DNA of 6,634 nt from Myxococcota bacterium. GTDB taxonomy: Bacteria; Myxococcota_A; UBA9160; PR03. Position numbers and translations under genes: made by a program. Below, piece after piece: positions 1 through 5,923 of this stretch (position 1 is its first letter; each line of letters opens with the position of its first letter). The stretch spans positions 1 through 6,634 of the forward strand of contig JASJBO010000390.1 in NCBI GenBank assembly GCA_030066475.1. The letters are read 5' to 3'. Under the pieces are notes generated by a model, which was given only the letters and a program-made list of their open reading frames with translations, was not told the origin of the DNA and searched no databases.

Positions 1-2
1 CG

Positions 3-827
3 CTCGAGCAGCGCGTCCGGATGGTGCGGCACGCGTACGAGGCCGGCCTGCGCTACTTCGACACGTCGCGCAACTACGGCGAGAGCGAGCAGATCGTCGG
101 CCGGGCGCTCCGGGACGTGCGCAACGACGTCTTTCTCGCCTCGAAGGTCGGCATCGAGCCGGACGACAGCGGCTTCATCGAGCCGCAGGAGGTCCGGGCC
201 CACGTCGAGCGCTCGCTCGAGATCCTCGGGACCGACCACCTCGACTGCCTGCAGATCCACGGTCCGGCCTTCGAGTACCGGGGCTACGACCACGGCATGA
301 GGCTATACGAGCAGGTGGCCCGACTGCGCGACGAGAAGCTGACGCGCTTCGTCGGCCTGACCGGCCACAACGCCTTCGAGACCATGCACCGGCTGCTGGA
401 CACCGGGCTCTTCGACCAGCTGCTGATCGCCTACGGCTACTTCCCGAAGGGCATGGACACGATCCTCTCGCACGGGAACCTGCAGTGGCGCGAGCGCTGC
501 CTCAACCGCGCCCGCGAGCTCGGCATGGGCGTGCTGGCGATGAAGGTGATGGGGTCGTTCGTCTTCGGCTTCCACGCGGCGCACCTGGTGCCGGGATTCG
601 GCCAGGAACGGCTGGTGGCGCTCCGCCGCGCGGCCCTGCGCTGGGCGCTGGACGACGATCGCATCACCCTGCTGCTGGTGGGGATCACGCAGCCATCGGA
701 CGTCGACGAGAACGTCGAGACGCTTCGAGGCAGCCTGGCGCTGACGGCGGCCGATCACGAGCTCCTGGCCGACTTCTCGGCGCGGGCCTTCCAGTCGGAT
801 GCGATCAAGGACATGAAGGTCACCTGA
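3..827 (+). CDS. Aldo/keto reductase, 5'-truncated by the window edge
   Basis: Aldo/keto reductase superfamily: a soluble TIM-barrel oxidoreductase that uses NAD(P)H to reduce aldehydes or ketones. The reading frame is already open at base 3, so the true start lies upstream. Roughly the first 30 residues (the usual N-terminal LGxTGxxVS strand) appear to be missing. Counting from the first in-window ATG (base 21), the catalytic tetrad is complete: Asp14 in YFDTS, Tyr19 in NYGESE, Lys42 in LASKVG, and His80 in CLQIHGP. The LDCLQIHG strand and the MGVLAMKVMG segment are typical of the family. The C-terminus ends at KDMKVT with no added iron-sulfur domain. Substrate cannot be told from sequence. 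The gene converges on the phosphopantetheinyl transferase gene, with only 25 bp between their stop codons. The family call is secure; the specific function is not. Confidence 0.93.
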   Translation, partial: LEQRVRMVRHAYEAGLRYFDTSRNYGESEQIVGRALRDVRNDVFLASKVGIEPDDSGFIEPQEVRAHVERSLEILGTDHLDCLQIHGPAFEYRGYDHGMRLYEQVARLRDEKLTRFVGLTGHNAFETMHRLLDTGLFDQLLIAYGYFPKGMDTILSHGNLQWRERCLNRARELGMGVLAMKVMGSFVFGFHAAHLVPGFGQERLVALRRAALRWALDDDRITLLLVGITQPSDVDENVETLRGSLALTAADHELLADFSARAFQSDAIKDMKVT

Positions 828-857
828 CCCGCGACCGGGCTCGCGCTCTGCGTCAGG
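823..857. terminator. Nested hairpin across both convergent stop codons
   Basis: The outer arms CCTGAC (823-828) and GTCAGG (852-857) are perfect inverted repeats. Inside them CGCGA (830-834) pairs with TCGCG (841-845) around CCGGGC. The reductase TGA lies in the left arm, and the transferase stop (TCA on the plus strand) lies in the right arm. The symmetry suits a shared, bidirectional transcript end. There is no T-run on either strand, so it is not a classic intrinsic terminator, and terminator function is inferred. Confidence 0.35.
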
Positions 858-1632
858 AACCCGTGAGCGGGGAAGCCATCCACGCGTGCGAGGGCTCCGC
901 CGCGCCGAGGTCGGGCGTGTCGGCGAAGCACACGGGGGCTGCGGTCGGGTCGTCGCAGGCCACGGAGAGCACGAACCGGCCGAAGCGCCGCCACCAGCCC
1001 GGCAGCTCGCCTCCCGTCTCCTGGTCGCGCACCGACAGCCGCCGCCAGCCCTCGACTCCGACCGCGTCGAGCAGCTCCACCTCGACGCTGCGCGTATCCC
1101 GACGCAGGCCGGTGCGCAGCACCTTGAGCGCGCTCTCCTTGGCGCACCAGAACAGGTTCGCCAGCAGCTGGCGGGTCTCCTCGGCGGCGGCGGCTCGCAC
1201 CCGCGACGCCTCGGCCGCCGTCAGGTAGTCCTCCACGAAGGCGGCGCTGCGCGGCTCCACCAGCTCGAGGTCGCAGCCGAGCCGCGCACCGGGGTCGCGC
1301 ACCACGCACACGCCCCAGCCGGCGCGGTCGGTGATCGAGATCTCGAGCGGCGCCGGCTGGTCCGCCACGAACACCTCGGGCGCGCCGCGCTCGGCGCCGT
1401 CGCGCTTGTTGCGCACGTCCACGCGGGCGAGCGCCGCCGGGTCGTCGGGCAGCGCGAGGGCGCGCACCACCGCTCGCTTGGCGACGTAGCGGCCCAGCAG
1501 GTAGTCGTCGCGGCGCTTGGCGAAGCGGAAGCGCGCCGCCCACTCGCGCTCGCGCGGCGTGAGCCAGGCGGGGTCGGCCGGCAGGGCGAGCTCGCTCGCG
1601 CACAGCCAGCGGAGCGGAGCGCCACGGCTCAC
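853..1632 (-). CDS. 4'-phosphopantetheinyl transferase, Sfp type
   Basis: Transfers the 4'-phosphopantetheine arm of CoA to a conserved serine of acyl- or peptidyl-carrier proteins, activating fatty-acid, polyketide or nonribosomal-peptide synthases in the cytoplasm. The product is 259 residues, slightly longer than Sfp (224). The Mg/CoA-binding motif is LGCDLE (Asp121, Glu123), and the second signature is WCAKESALK (Trp162, Lys165, Glu166). Both match the two-half Sfp fold. The strand that is usually SxSHS reads SITDR here, so the usual His is replaced by Asp. I chose the GTG at 1630-1632 because residues just after it (LRWLCASEL) look like a family N-terminus. An upstream in-frame GTG would add about 27 Arg-rich residues, and neither start has a convincing Shine-Dalgarno. 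It lies 148 bp downstream of sixA on the same strand, possibly in one operon. No carrier-protein or synthase gene is in view, so its partner is unknown. Confidence 0.9.
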   Translation of the reverse strand: MSRGAPLRWLCASELALPADPAWLTPREREWAARFRFAKRRDDYLLGRYVAKRAVVRALALPDDPAALARVDVRNKRDGAERGAPEVFVADQPAPLEISITDRAGWGVCVVRDPGARLGCDLELVEPRSAAFVEDYLTAAEASRVRAAAAEETRQLLANLFWCAKESALKVLRTGLRRDTRSVEVELLDAVGVEGWRRLSVRDQETGGELPGWWRRFGRFVLSVACDDPTAAPVCFADTPDLGAAEPSHAWMASPLTGS

Positions 1633-1780
1633 GGCCGCGCCGGGACCCCGCGCCCCACGGCTCGTCTGCCGCGACCCGCGGTCGCGGCGCCGCGCGCGAG
1701 GCACGCGAGCCCTGCGATCGGGTCGCGGTGATGGGATCGCTTCACGTGCGCAGGATACCGCGACATCGCACCGGGCGAGA

Positions 1781-2251
1781 TCAGGCGTCGCGCAGCAGCT
1801 CCGGGCGCACCATCCACGCGAGCGCCCACTCCCCGTCCTCGCCCCGCTCCAGGCAGGCCACGCTGCCCGGCTCGAACGCGACCACGCGCCGACCCTTCGT
1901 TCCCGCGCACAGGCGCGCGACGAGGCCCGCGACGAACGGCATGTGGCCGACCAGCAGGGCGTCGCCCGCGCCGCCTGCCAGCTCCCGCGCCACCGGCTTC
2001 GGGTCGTCGTTCGGGTCGATCCCCGCGCGCGCCTCGGCGGCGGTGCCGGGAGCGATCGCGGCAGCGAGCGCCTCGGCCGTCTGCGCGGCGCGCGTCTTGC
2101 CGCTGTGCACGACGCGCTCCACGCGCACGCCCGCCCGCGCCAGGAACGCGGCCACCCGCGCGACGTCGGCGCGGCCCGCGTCGCTGAGCGGCCGATCGGG
2201 ATCGACCTCCTTGGCGAGGGCGTGTCCGTGCTGGGCGACGTAGAGGCGCAC
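1781..2251 (-). CDS. sixA: SixA-type phosphohistidine phosphatase
   Basis: Histidine phosphatase superfamily, SixA branch. Family members remove phosphate from phosphohistidine, for example on HPt domains of phosphorelays or on the nitrogen-related phosphotransferase system. The 156-residue length matches E. coli SixA (about 161). The N-terminal signature is VAQHGHA, with catalytic His8. The first residue of the usual RHG triad is Gln, a variant I recall in slow-growing Gram-negative and archaeal members. Other landmarks are RPLSDAG, HSGKTRAAQTAE (Arg54) and LLVGHMPFV (His103). There is no signal peptide, so it is cytoplasmic. The start is GTG at 2249-2251, supported by GAGGA seven bases upstream. 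It is divergent from the HNH gene, and the phosphopantetheinyl transferase follows on the same strand. Its phosphoprotein target cannot be identified here. Confidence 0.92.
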   Translation of the reverse strand: MRLYVAQHGHALAKEVDPDRPLSDAGRADVARVAAFLARAGVRVERVVHSGKTRAAQTAEALAAAIAPGTAAEARAGIDPNDDPKPVARELAGGAGDALLVGHMPFVAGLVARLCAGTKGRRVVAFEPGSVACLERGEDGEWALAWMVRPELLRDA

Positions 2252-2258
2252 GACGGGA

Positions 2259-2263
2259 TCCTC
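2259..2263 (-). promoter_or_regulatory. Ribosome binding site of sixA
   Basis: GAGGA on the minus strand, seven bases before the GTG at 2249-2251. It fixes the GTG as the start, so the protein begins directly with the RLYVAQHG strand. Confidence 0.6.
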
Positions 2264-2283
2264 GGGGCGAATTGGCGAGCGTT

Positions 2284-2317
2284 CAAGAGTGGCGCGGTCC
2301 GCGCCAGTTCCCTCTTG
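2284..2317. repeat. Nested inverted repeat in the sixA/HNH divergent region
   Basis: Outer arms CAAGAG (2284-2289) and CTCTTG (2312-2317) enclose a perfect inner hairpin GGCGCG-GTC-CGCGCC (2291-2305). Both arms are exact. It sits between two divergent genes, so it could be a dimeric regulator's operator or a hairpin in the sixA leader transcript. No T-run follows it. The structure is visible in the sequence; its role is unknown. Confidence 0.5.
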
Positions 2318-2326
2318 GTGCCGGTG

Positions 2327-2354
2327 TTTACTTTCGCTTTTTGTTCGCTATCGT
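2327..2354 (+). promoter_or_regulatory. Candidate sigma70-like promoter for the HNH gene
   Basis: TTTACT (2327-2332; 4 of 6 to TTGACA), a 16-bp spacer, then TATCGT (2349-2354; 4 of 6 to TATAAT). The -10 box ends 26 bases before the ATG. It lies in the most AT-rich stretch of the left part of the window (about 2325-2350), which favours a promoter. The match is modest and the consensus for this organism is unknown. Confidence 0.3.
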
Positions 2355-2380
2355 GGTGCTTGCTCGCCCGATCGGTCCCG

Positions 2381-4357
2381 ATGTGGGTTTCGAGCTTGCT
2401 TCGAGCTCTCGATGCGGACGCCCCGCGCGCGCCGGGACTGCGGCGGCTGGAAGACCATCGCCGCGCCCATCCTTGCGCTGCGGCGCGCCCCCGGGGCGAC
2501 CCCGAGCAGCGTCGCGTCGATGCGGAGCGCGACCTCGAGCGTCGGCTCGCCCGGCTGGCGCGTTCGCACGCACCGCTGCGCCGGACGCTGTCCGCGCTCA
2601 CCGACCGCCTGGTCACGCAGCGCGGCTGGGAGCGGCTCGGGTTCGCACGCCTTGCGGACTACGCGCGCGAGCGTCTCGGTCTCTCGGCGCGTCAGGTCTA
2701 CGAGCTCGCGCGCATGGACGGGCGGCTGCGCGAGCTGCCGCGCGTCGAGGCCGCCTTCCTGCGTGGGCGCCTGTCGTGGTCGAAGGCGCGACTGCTCGCG
2801 CGCGTCGCCACCCGCGACGACGAGGCGCCATGGATCGACTACGCGCGACGGGTCCGAGTCGCGACGCTCGAGCGCGAGGTGCGCGCGGTCGACCGCGGCG
2901 CTCTCGAATCGGGGGTCCTCGACGAGACTGACGAGGACGGTCGTCCGGTCTACCCGCGCGCGACGGTGGTGATCCGCTGCTCGCGTCGGGTCCACGGCAG
3001 TCTCTGGCGGGCGCGGCTGCACACCCCGCGTGTGGCGGGCGAACGCCTCGCGCCCTGGCAGTGCATGGAGGCGGTGGCGGGAGAGGTGCTCTCGGCGCTG
3101 CCGCTCGCGGTGCATCCCGAACCCGAGCCGGTGGAGCCGCGGGCCGGGCCGGTCGAGCCGATCGCGGCGAGCGAGTGCGGCCCGCCCCGGCGCGTCCACG
3201 GCGGGGCGCCAGACGTGTGCACGGACGACGCGTCCCGCGACGACGATCGCGACGACGCCCCGCCGGAGCTCCCGCACACGCTGCGCCTGCTGCTCGCCGA
3301 GCTGGAGGACGCGGACCCGTTCGAGCTGGACGCGCGGCTGCGACGCGTGGTCGCGCTCGAGCAGCGGCTCCAGGCGGAGCTGGCTCCGCTGCTCGCGCGG
3401 CTCACGGCCGGGAAGCGCTACCGCCGGCTCGGCTTCGCGACCCTCGCCAGCTATGCCCGCGAGCGGCTCGGGATGGCGCCGAGCACGGTGCGCGCCCTGC
3501 TTCGCCTCGAGCGCACCGCCGGCGTTTGTCCGAGTCTGCGCCGGGCGTGGCGCGAGGGAAGCCTCTCCTGGACCCAGGCCCACGCACTCGTTCCGTTGAT
3601 CCTGCTCGACGACGCCCGGCCCTGGCGCACCAGCTGGATCGACTGGGCGGGCCGCGTGACCGTGCGGCGCCTCGAGGAGGACGTCGGGCGCGCCCTCCTG
3701 GTCCGCGAGCGCGACGCGTTCGAGTGGGAGCGGACCGGCGGTCTCCCGCCCGAGGCGACGGCATCCGCCGGGCGCCAGACGTGTGCAGACCAGACGGTGC
3801 TGGAGGAGGACCCCGGTGCCGCTGACGGCTCCACTCGGCCCGAGCCCGAGGACATGCGCTTCTTCTTCACCGCCCCGCGCGACTTCGTGCGCCTGTTCCG
3901 CGCCCTGCTCTGCACCGTCCGGCGCCACCTCGAGCGCCAGACCGGCCGGCTTCCCACCGAAGGCGAGGCCGTCGGGGCGATGCTCGAGCACGCCTTCGCG
4001 GCCTGGGGCCTGGACGAGCCGGGCCTGCCCAAGGCCCACCGCGTGTTCGCGCGCGATGGCTGGCGCTGTACCGCGCCCGGCTGCACCTCCTATCGCAACC
4101 TGCACGACCACCACATCGTGTTCCGCTCGGCGGGCGGCTCCGACGAGCTCTCCAACCGCACCACGCTCTGCGCCTGGCACCACCTGCGCGGCGTCCACGC
4201 CGGCGTGGTCCGCTGCGCTGGCACCGCCCCGGACGACCTGCGCTTCGAGCTGGGCGTGCGGCACGGGCGGCCGCCGCTCGCGAGCTACGTCGGCGAGCGC
4301 GTCAGCCCTCCGGCAAACAGGACCCGGGGCGCTCGCCCGGAGAACACCGGGAAATAG
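2381..4357 (+). CDS. HNH endonuclease-type protein with duplicated modules
   Basis: A 658-residue protein with a C-terminal HNH nuclease motif. Likely zinc ligands are Cys563, Cys568 (CTAPGC), Cys597 and His600. Catalytic candidates are His577/His578 (DHH), Asn592 (LSNRT) and His601. The rest is two diverged copies of one module. The helical half holds RLGFARLADYARERLG (from about 81) and RLGFATLASYARERLG (from about 345), each followed by a GxLSW...A helix and a TLE/RLE helix. A second half starts near 194 (VVIRCSRRVHGSLWRA) and near 492 (MRFFFTAPRDFVRLFRA). The layout resembles the DUF222/13E12 HNH proteins that occur as many paralogues in high-GC bacteria. An acidic linker (DDASRDDDRDD) joins the modules. 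The ATG at 2381 lacks a clear Shine-Dalgarno but lies just after a candidate promoter; the frame is open far upstream, where it is antisense to sixA. Cleavage target and biological role are unknown. Confidence 0.88.
   Translation: MWVSSLLRALDADAPRAPGLRRLEDHRRAHPCAAARPRGDPEQRRVDAERDLERRLARLARSHAPLRRTLSALTDRLVTQRGWERLGFARLADYARERLGLSARQVYELARMDGRLRELPRVEAAFLRGRLSWSKARLLARVATRDDEAPWIDYARRVRVATLEREVRAVDRGALESGVLDETDEDGRPVYPRATVVIRCSRRVHGSLWRARLHTPRVAGERLAPWQCMEAVAGEVLSALPLAVHPEPEPVEPRAGPVEPIAASECGPPRRVHGGAPDVCTDDASRDDDRDDAPPELPHTLRLLLAELEDADPFELDARLRRVVALEQRLQAELAPLLARLTAGKRYRRLGFATLASYARERLGMAPSTVRALLRLERTAGVCPSLRRAWREGSLSWTQAHALVPLILLDDARPWRTSWIDWAGRVTVRRLEEDVGRALLVRERDAFEWERTGGLPPEATASAGRQTCADQTVLEEDPGAADGSTRPEPEDMRFFFTAPRDFVRLFRALLCTVRRHLERQTGRLPTEGEAVGAMLEHAFAAWGLDEPGLPKAHRVFARDGWRCTAPGCTSYRNLHDHHIVFRSAGGSDELSNRTTLCAWHHLRGVHAGVVRCAGTAPDDLRFELGVRHGRPPLASYVGERVSPPANRTRGARPENTGK
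3204..3221 (+). repeat. 18-bp exact direct repeat, copy 1
   Basis: GGGCGCCAGACGTGTGCA, identical to 3770-3787. Here it encodes GAPDVCT, in the linker between the two modules of the HNH protein. The copies are 566 bp apart, not a multiple of three, so they are read in different frames. Confidence 0.8.
3770..3787 (+). repeat. 18-bp exact direct repeat, copy 2
   Basis: Identical to 3204-3221 but read as GRQTCAD, in the linker between the helical and second halves of module two. Identity at DNA level without identity at protein level means it was not kept by protein selection. Confidence 0.8.
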
Positions 4358-4373
4358 GAGCGGCTCCGGTGGG

Positions 4374-4407
4374 ACCCGGCGCCCCGAGTCGTCTCGGAGC
4401 GCCGGGT
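4374..4407. terminator. Strong hairpin between convergent HNH and slipin genes
   Basis: ACCCGGCGC (4374-4382) pairs exactly with GCGCCGGGT (4399-4407). After one C/A mismatch, CCGAG (4384-4388) pairs with CTCGG (4393-4397) around a TCGT loop, giving 14 base pairs. It lies 17 bp after the HNH stop and 39 bp beyond the slipin stop. Neither strand has a clean T-run, although TT-interrupted G-runs follow on the plus strand. Bidirectional transcript ending is the likely role. Confidence 0.6.
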
Positions 4408-4428
4408 CGGTTGGGGTTGGGGTTAGGG
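4404..4428 (+). other. Telomere-like G-quadruplex motif
   Basis: Four runs of three or more G (4404-4406, 4413-4416, 4419-4422, 4426-4428) are separated by loops of 6, 2 and 3 bases, which fits the canonical G4 rule. The core GGGGTTGGGGTTAGGGTT resembles eukaryotic telomere repeats. The first run is the end of the terminator stem, so hairpin and quadruplex would compete. Folding is predicted, not shown. Confidence 0.5.
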
Positions 4429-4445
4429 TTGCGTTCGTGCACCGG

Positions 4446-5597
4446 TCAGTCGCCGTCGCGGAGCTTCACGAGCTGGTGGAGCACGCCGTCCAGGCCGCCG
4501 TACACCGTCAGCTTGTCGATCCGCTCGGTGACCTTCTCGAGCGCCTCCAGCTCCTTCAGGCGGAGCAGGGTCGGGCTGCGCTCGAGCATCTTGGCGGTGT
4601 TGTGCAGGGAGCGCGTCGCCGCGGTCTCCTCGCGTCGGCGGATCAGGTTGGCCTGCGCCTGCTTCTCCGCCTCCACCACCTGGTTCAGGAGCGACTTCAT
4701 CTCGCCCGGCAGGATGATGTCCTTCACACCGATGCTCTTCACCTCGAGGCCGTACGCGGCGACGCGCGCCTCGACCTGCGCCGAGATCGCGCCGCCGAGC
4801 TCGTCCTTGCTGGCCAGCACCTCGTCGAGGGTCTTGGTGCCCACCGCCTCGCGGAGACCGAACTGCAGCTCCTTGTACAGGAAGTCTCCGAAGTCCGAGA
4901 GGGCCGTCACGGCCCGCTCGGCGTCGACCACGCGGTACGTGGCCGACAGGTTGAGGCGCAGGCTGACCTTGTCCTTCGACAGGATCTCCTGACCCGTGAC
5001 CTCGAGCGGCTGCAGGCGCGTGTCCACGTGGCGCACCTGGATCGTCCGGTTGAACTTCCAGAACGCGTGGGCGCCCGGCTCGAGCGTGCGCTCGAGCACG
5101 CCGTTCACCAGCAGCAGGGCGACGTGGTTGTCCGCCACCTCGGCGTACTGGATCGCCGCCGCAAGCGCCGTCCGGGCGATGCTGCGGGCGTGGCCCAGCT
5201 GGCTCACCAGCGCGGCCGGGACGGCGAAGTCCTCCGAGATGTCCTGGGTGCGGACGCGCACGTCGTACACGCCCTTCCAGTACGCCTGGCGCGACGCCGG
5301 CACGAGCACGTCAGCGAGCTTGTCGTCGACGTACAGCAGGCCGACCTCGTGGTCACCCAGCTCGACCACCTCCAGGTGCTCCCGCAGGGCCGGGTGGGCC
5401 TTCAGCAGGAAGTCCTGGATCGGGTGCTCGAAGAGCGGGCGGGTCAGGTCGTACCGGTCCACGTGGACGCGGTCGAGCGGGTCCCAGAACCGGTACACGC
5501 CCGGCTCCAGCACGCGCTCGAAGTTGTCGCGTCGGAACAGCAGACCCCGCTCGTGGTCTGCGATCGCGACCTTCTGGTAGAGCTTGAGCAGCTTCAT
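4446..5597 (-). CDS. Slipin / SPFH (stomatin-prohibitin) family protein
   Basis: SPFH/Band 7 protein of 383 residues. Family members oligomerise at membranes and scaffold or regulate membrane proteins and proteases. The SPFH core spans about 165-315, with markers SLRLNLSATYRV, the LREAVGTKTLDEVLASKDELG helix, YGLEVKSIGVKDIILP and EAEKQAQANLIRRREE. A charged, likely coiled-coil tail follows (about 307-356). Before the core is a beta-hairpin unit repeated about three times: HERGLLFRRDNFERVLEPG (about 16-34), DHEVGLLYVDDKLADVLVP (about 82-100) and NHVALLLVNGVLERTLEPG (about 147-165). No N-terminal hydrophobic anchor is visible, unlike most stomatins, so membrane contact would be peripheral. The ATG at 5595-5597 is fixed by GGAGGT eight bases upstream; the open frame extending to 5912 is not coding. 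The physiological partner is unknown, and no NfeD-type protease gene is adjacent. Confidence 0.92.
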   Translation of the reverse strand: MKLLKLYQKVAIADHERGLLFRRDNFERVLEPGVYRFWDPLDRVHVDRYDLTRPLFEHPIQDFLLKAHPALREHLEVVELGDHEVGLLYVDDKLADVLVPASRQAYWKGVYDVRVRTQDISEDFAVPAALVSQLGHARSIARTALAAAIQYAEVADNHVALLLVNGVLERTLEPGAHAFWKFNRTIQVRHVDTRLQPLEVTGQEILSKDKVSLRLNLSATYRVVDAERAVTALSDFGDFLYKELQFGLREAVGTKTLDEVLASKDELGGAISAQVEARVAAYGLEVKSIGVKDIILPGEMKSLLNQVVEAEKQAQANLIRRREETAATRSLHNTAKMLERSPTLLRLKELEALEKVTERIDKLTVYGGLDGVLHQLVKLRDGD

Positions 5598-5605
5598 GTC
5601 GTGCG

Positions 5606-5611
5606 ACCTCC
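5606..5611 (-). promoter_or_regulatory. Ribosome binding site of the slipin gene
   Basis: GGAGGT on the minus strand, eight bases before the ATG at 5595-5597. It is the strongest Shine-Dalgarno in the window and rules out the longer upstream open frame. Confidence 0.75.
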
Positions 5612-5662
5612 AGGGTCTCGGGGGAACGCGGGCGGGACCTTCCCGTCCGCGGACGTCGGGGT

Positions 5663-5674
5663 GAGAGGCTCCCC
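5663..5674 (+). repeat. 12-bp inverted repeat, left copy
   Basis: GAGAGGCTCCCC, the exact reverse complement of 5881-5892, with 206 bp between the arms. Each copy lies close to a CCGCGGACGYCGG-like block that is also inverted between the two sites. Confidence 0.6.
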
Positions 5675-5723
5675 ACAGCGGGGTCGCGGGCCCTGGGCAT
5701 GGACGCGCCGGATGAACCGTTTC

Positions 5724-5740
5724 CGGGCTTTGCGAGCCCG
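5724..5740. other. Exact hairpin in the slipin upstream region
   Basis: CGGGCT (5724-5729) pairs with AGCCCG (5735-5740) around TTGCG. It could act in the slipin leader or at its promoter. No T-run follows on either strand. Confidence 0.35.
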
Positions 5741-5834
5741 CCAGGGAGGCCGCGCAGGCGCGTGCCGGCGCGGGGTGCGGGCGGGGTCGCTCCTTCCGTG
5801 CTGCGACCGACCGGGCGCGGCCAGCGGCCCGGGC

Positions 5835-5849
5835 GCGGGGCTTCCCCGC
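5835..5849. terminator. GC-rich hairpin downstream of the tRNA array
   Basis: GCGGGG (5835-5840) pairs with CCCCGC (5844-5849) around CTT. On the minus strand it lies about 75 bases past the last tRNA-like fragment, so it may help end the tRNA transcript. It lacks a T-run, so the call is tentative. Confidence 0.25.
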
Positions 5850-5880
5850 TGCTGCGTCTCGCCGTCGGCCGGCGTCCGCG

Positions 5881-5892
5881 GGGGAGCCTCTC
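5881..5892 (-). repeat. 12-bp inverted repeat, right copy
   Basis: GGGGAGCCTCTC on the plus strand, the exact inverse of 5663-5674. It lies just downstream of the tRNA array in the array's direction of transcription. Confidence 0.6.
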
Positions 5893-5923
5893 TGGGTTGT
5901 CGTTGGATGCACAGGTCAATTCC

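Larger units (their letters stand above)
5612..5923. other. Non-coding region between tRNA array and slipin gene
   Basis: About 310 bp without a supportable gene. Long open frames cross it on both strands, but they are Arg/Pro/Ala-rich and lack start signals, as expected at this GC content. It holds a 12-bp perfect palindrome CGTCCGCGGACG (5644-5655), a pair of 12-bp inverted repeats (5663-5674 and 5881-5892) and two exact hairpins (5724-5740 and 5835-5849). It must contain the slipin promoter and the end of the tRNA transcript, but I see no convincing -35/-10 pair. Confidence 0.5.

Noticed and set aside
1629..1766. 45-residue minus-strand frame whose TGA overlaps the transferase GTG
   Set aside because: Translational coupling was tempting, but there is no Shine-Dalgarno, no recognisable domain, and the composition is that of random GC-rich DNA.
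1517..2380. Upstream extension of the HNH open frame (about 288 residues)
   Set aside because: It is antisense to the well-supported transferase and SixA genes and shows Arg/Ala-rich low-complexity translation. The likely promoter and ATG lie at 2327-2381.
1633..2616. N-terminal extension of the transferase frame
   Set aside because: It runs through sixA in another frame and into the HNH gene antisense, with Ser/Arg-rich sequence of no family type.
5598..5912. Slipin start at 5912
   Set aside because: The added 105 residues are Arg/Pro/Ala-rich, while GGAGGT eight bases before the ATG at 5597 marks the real start.
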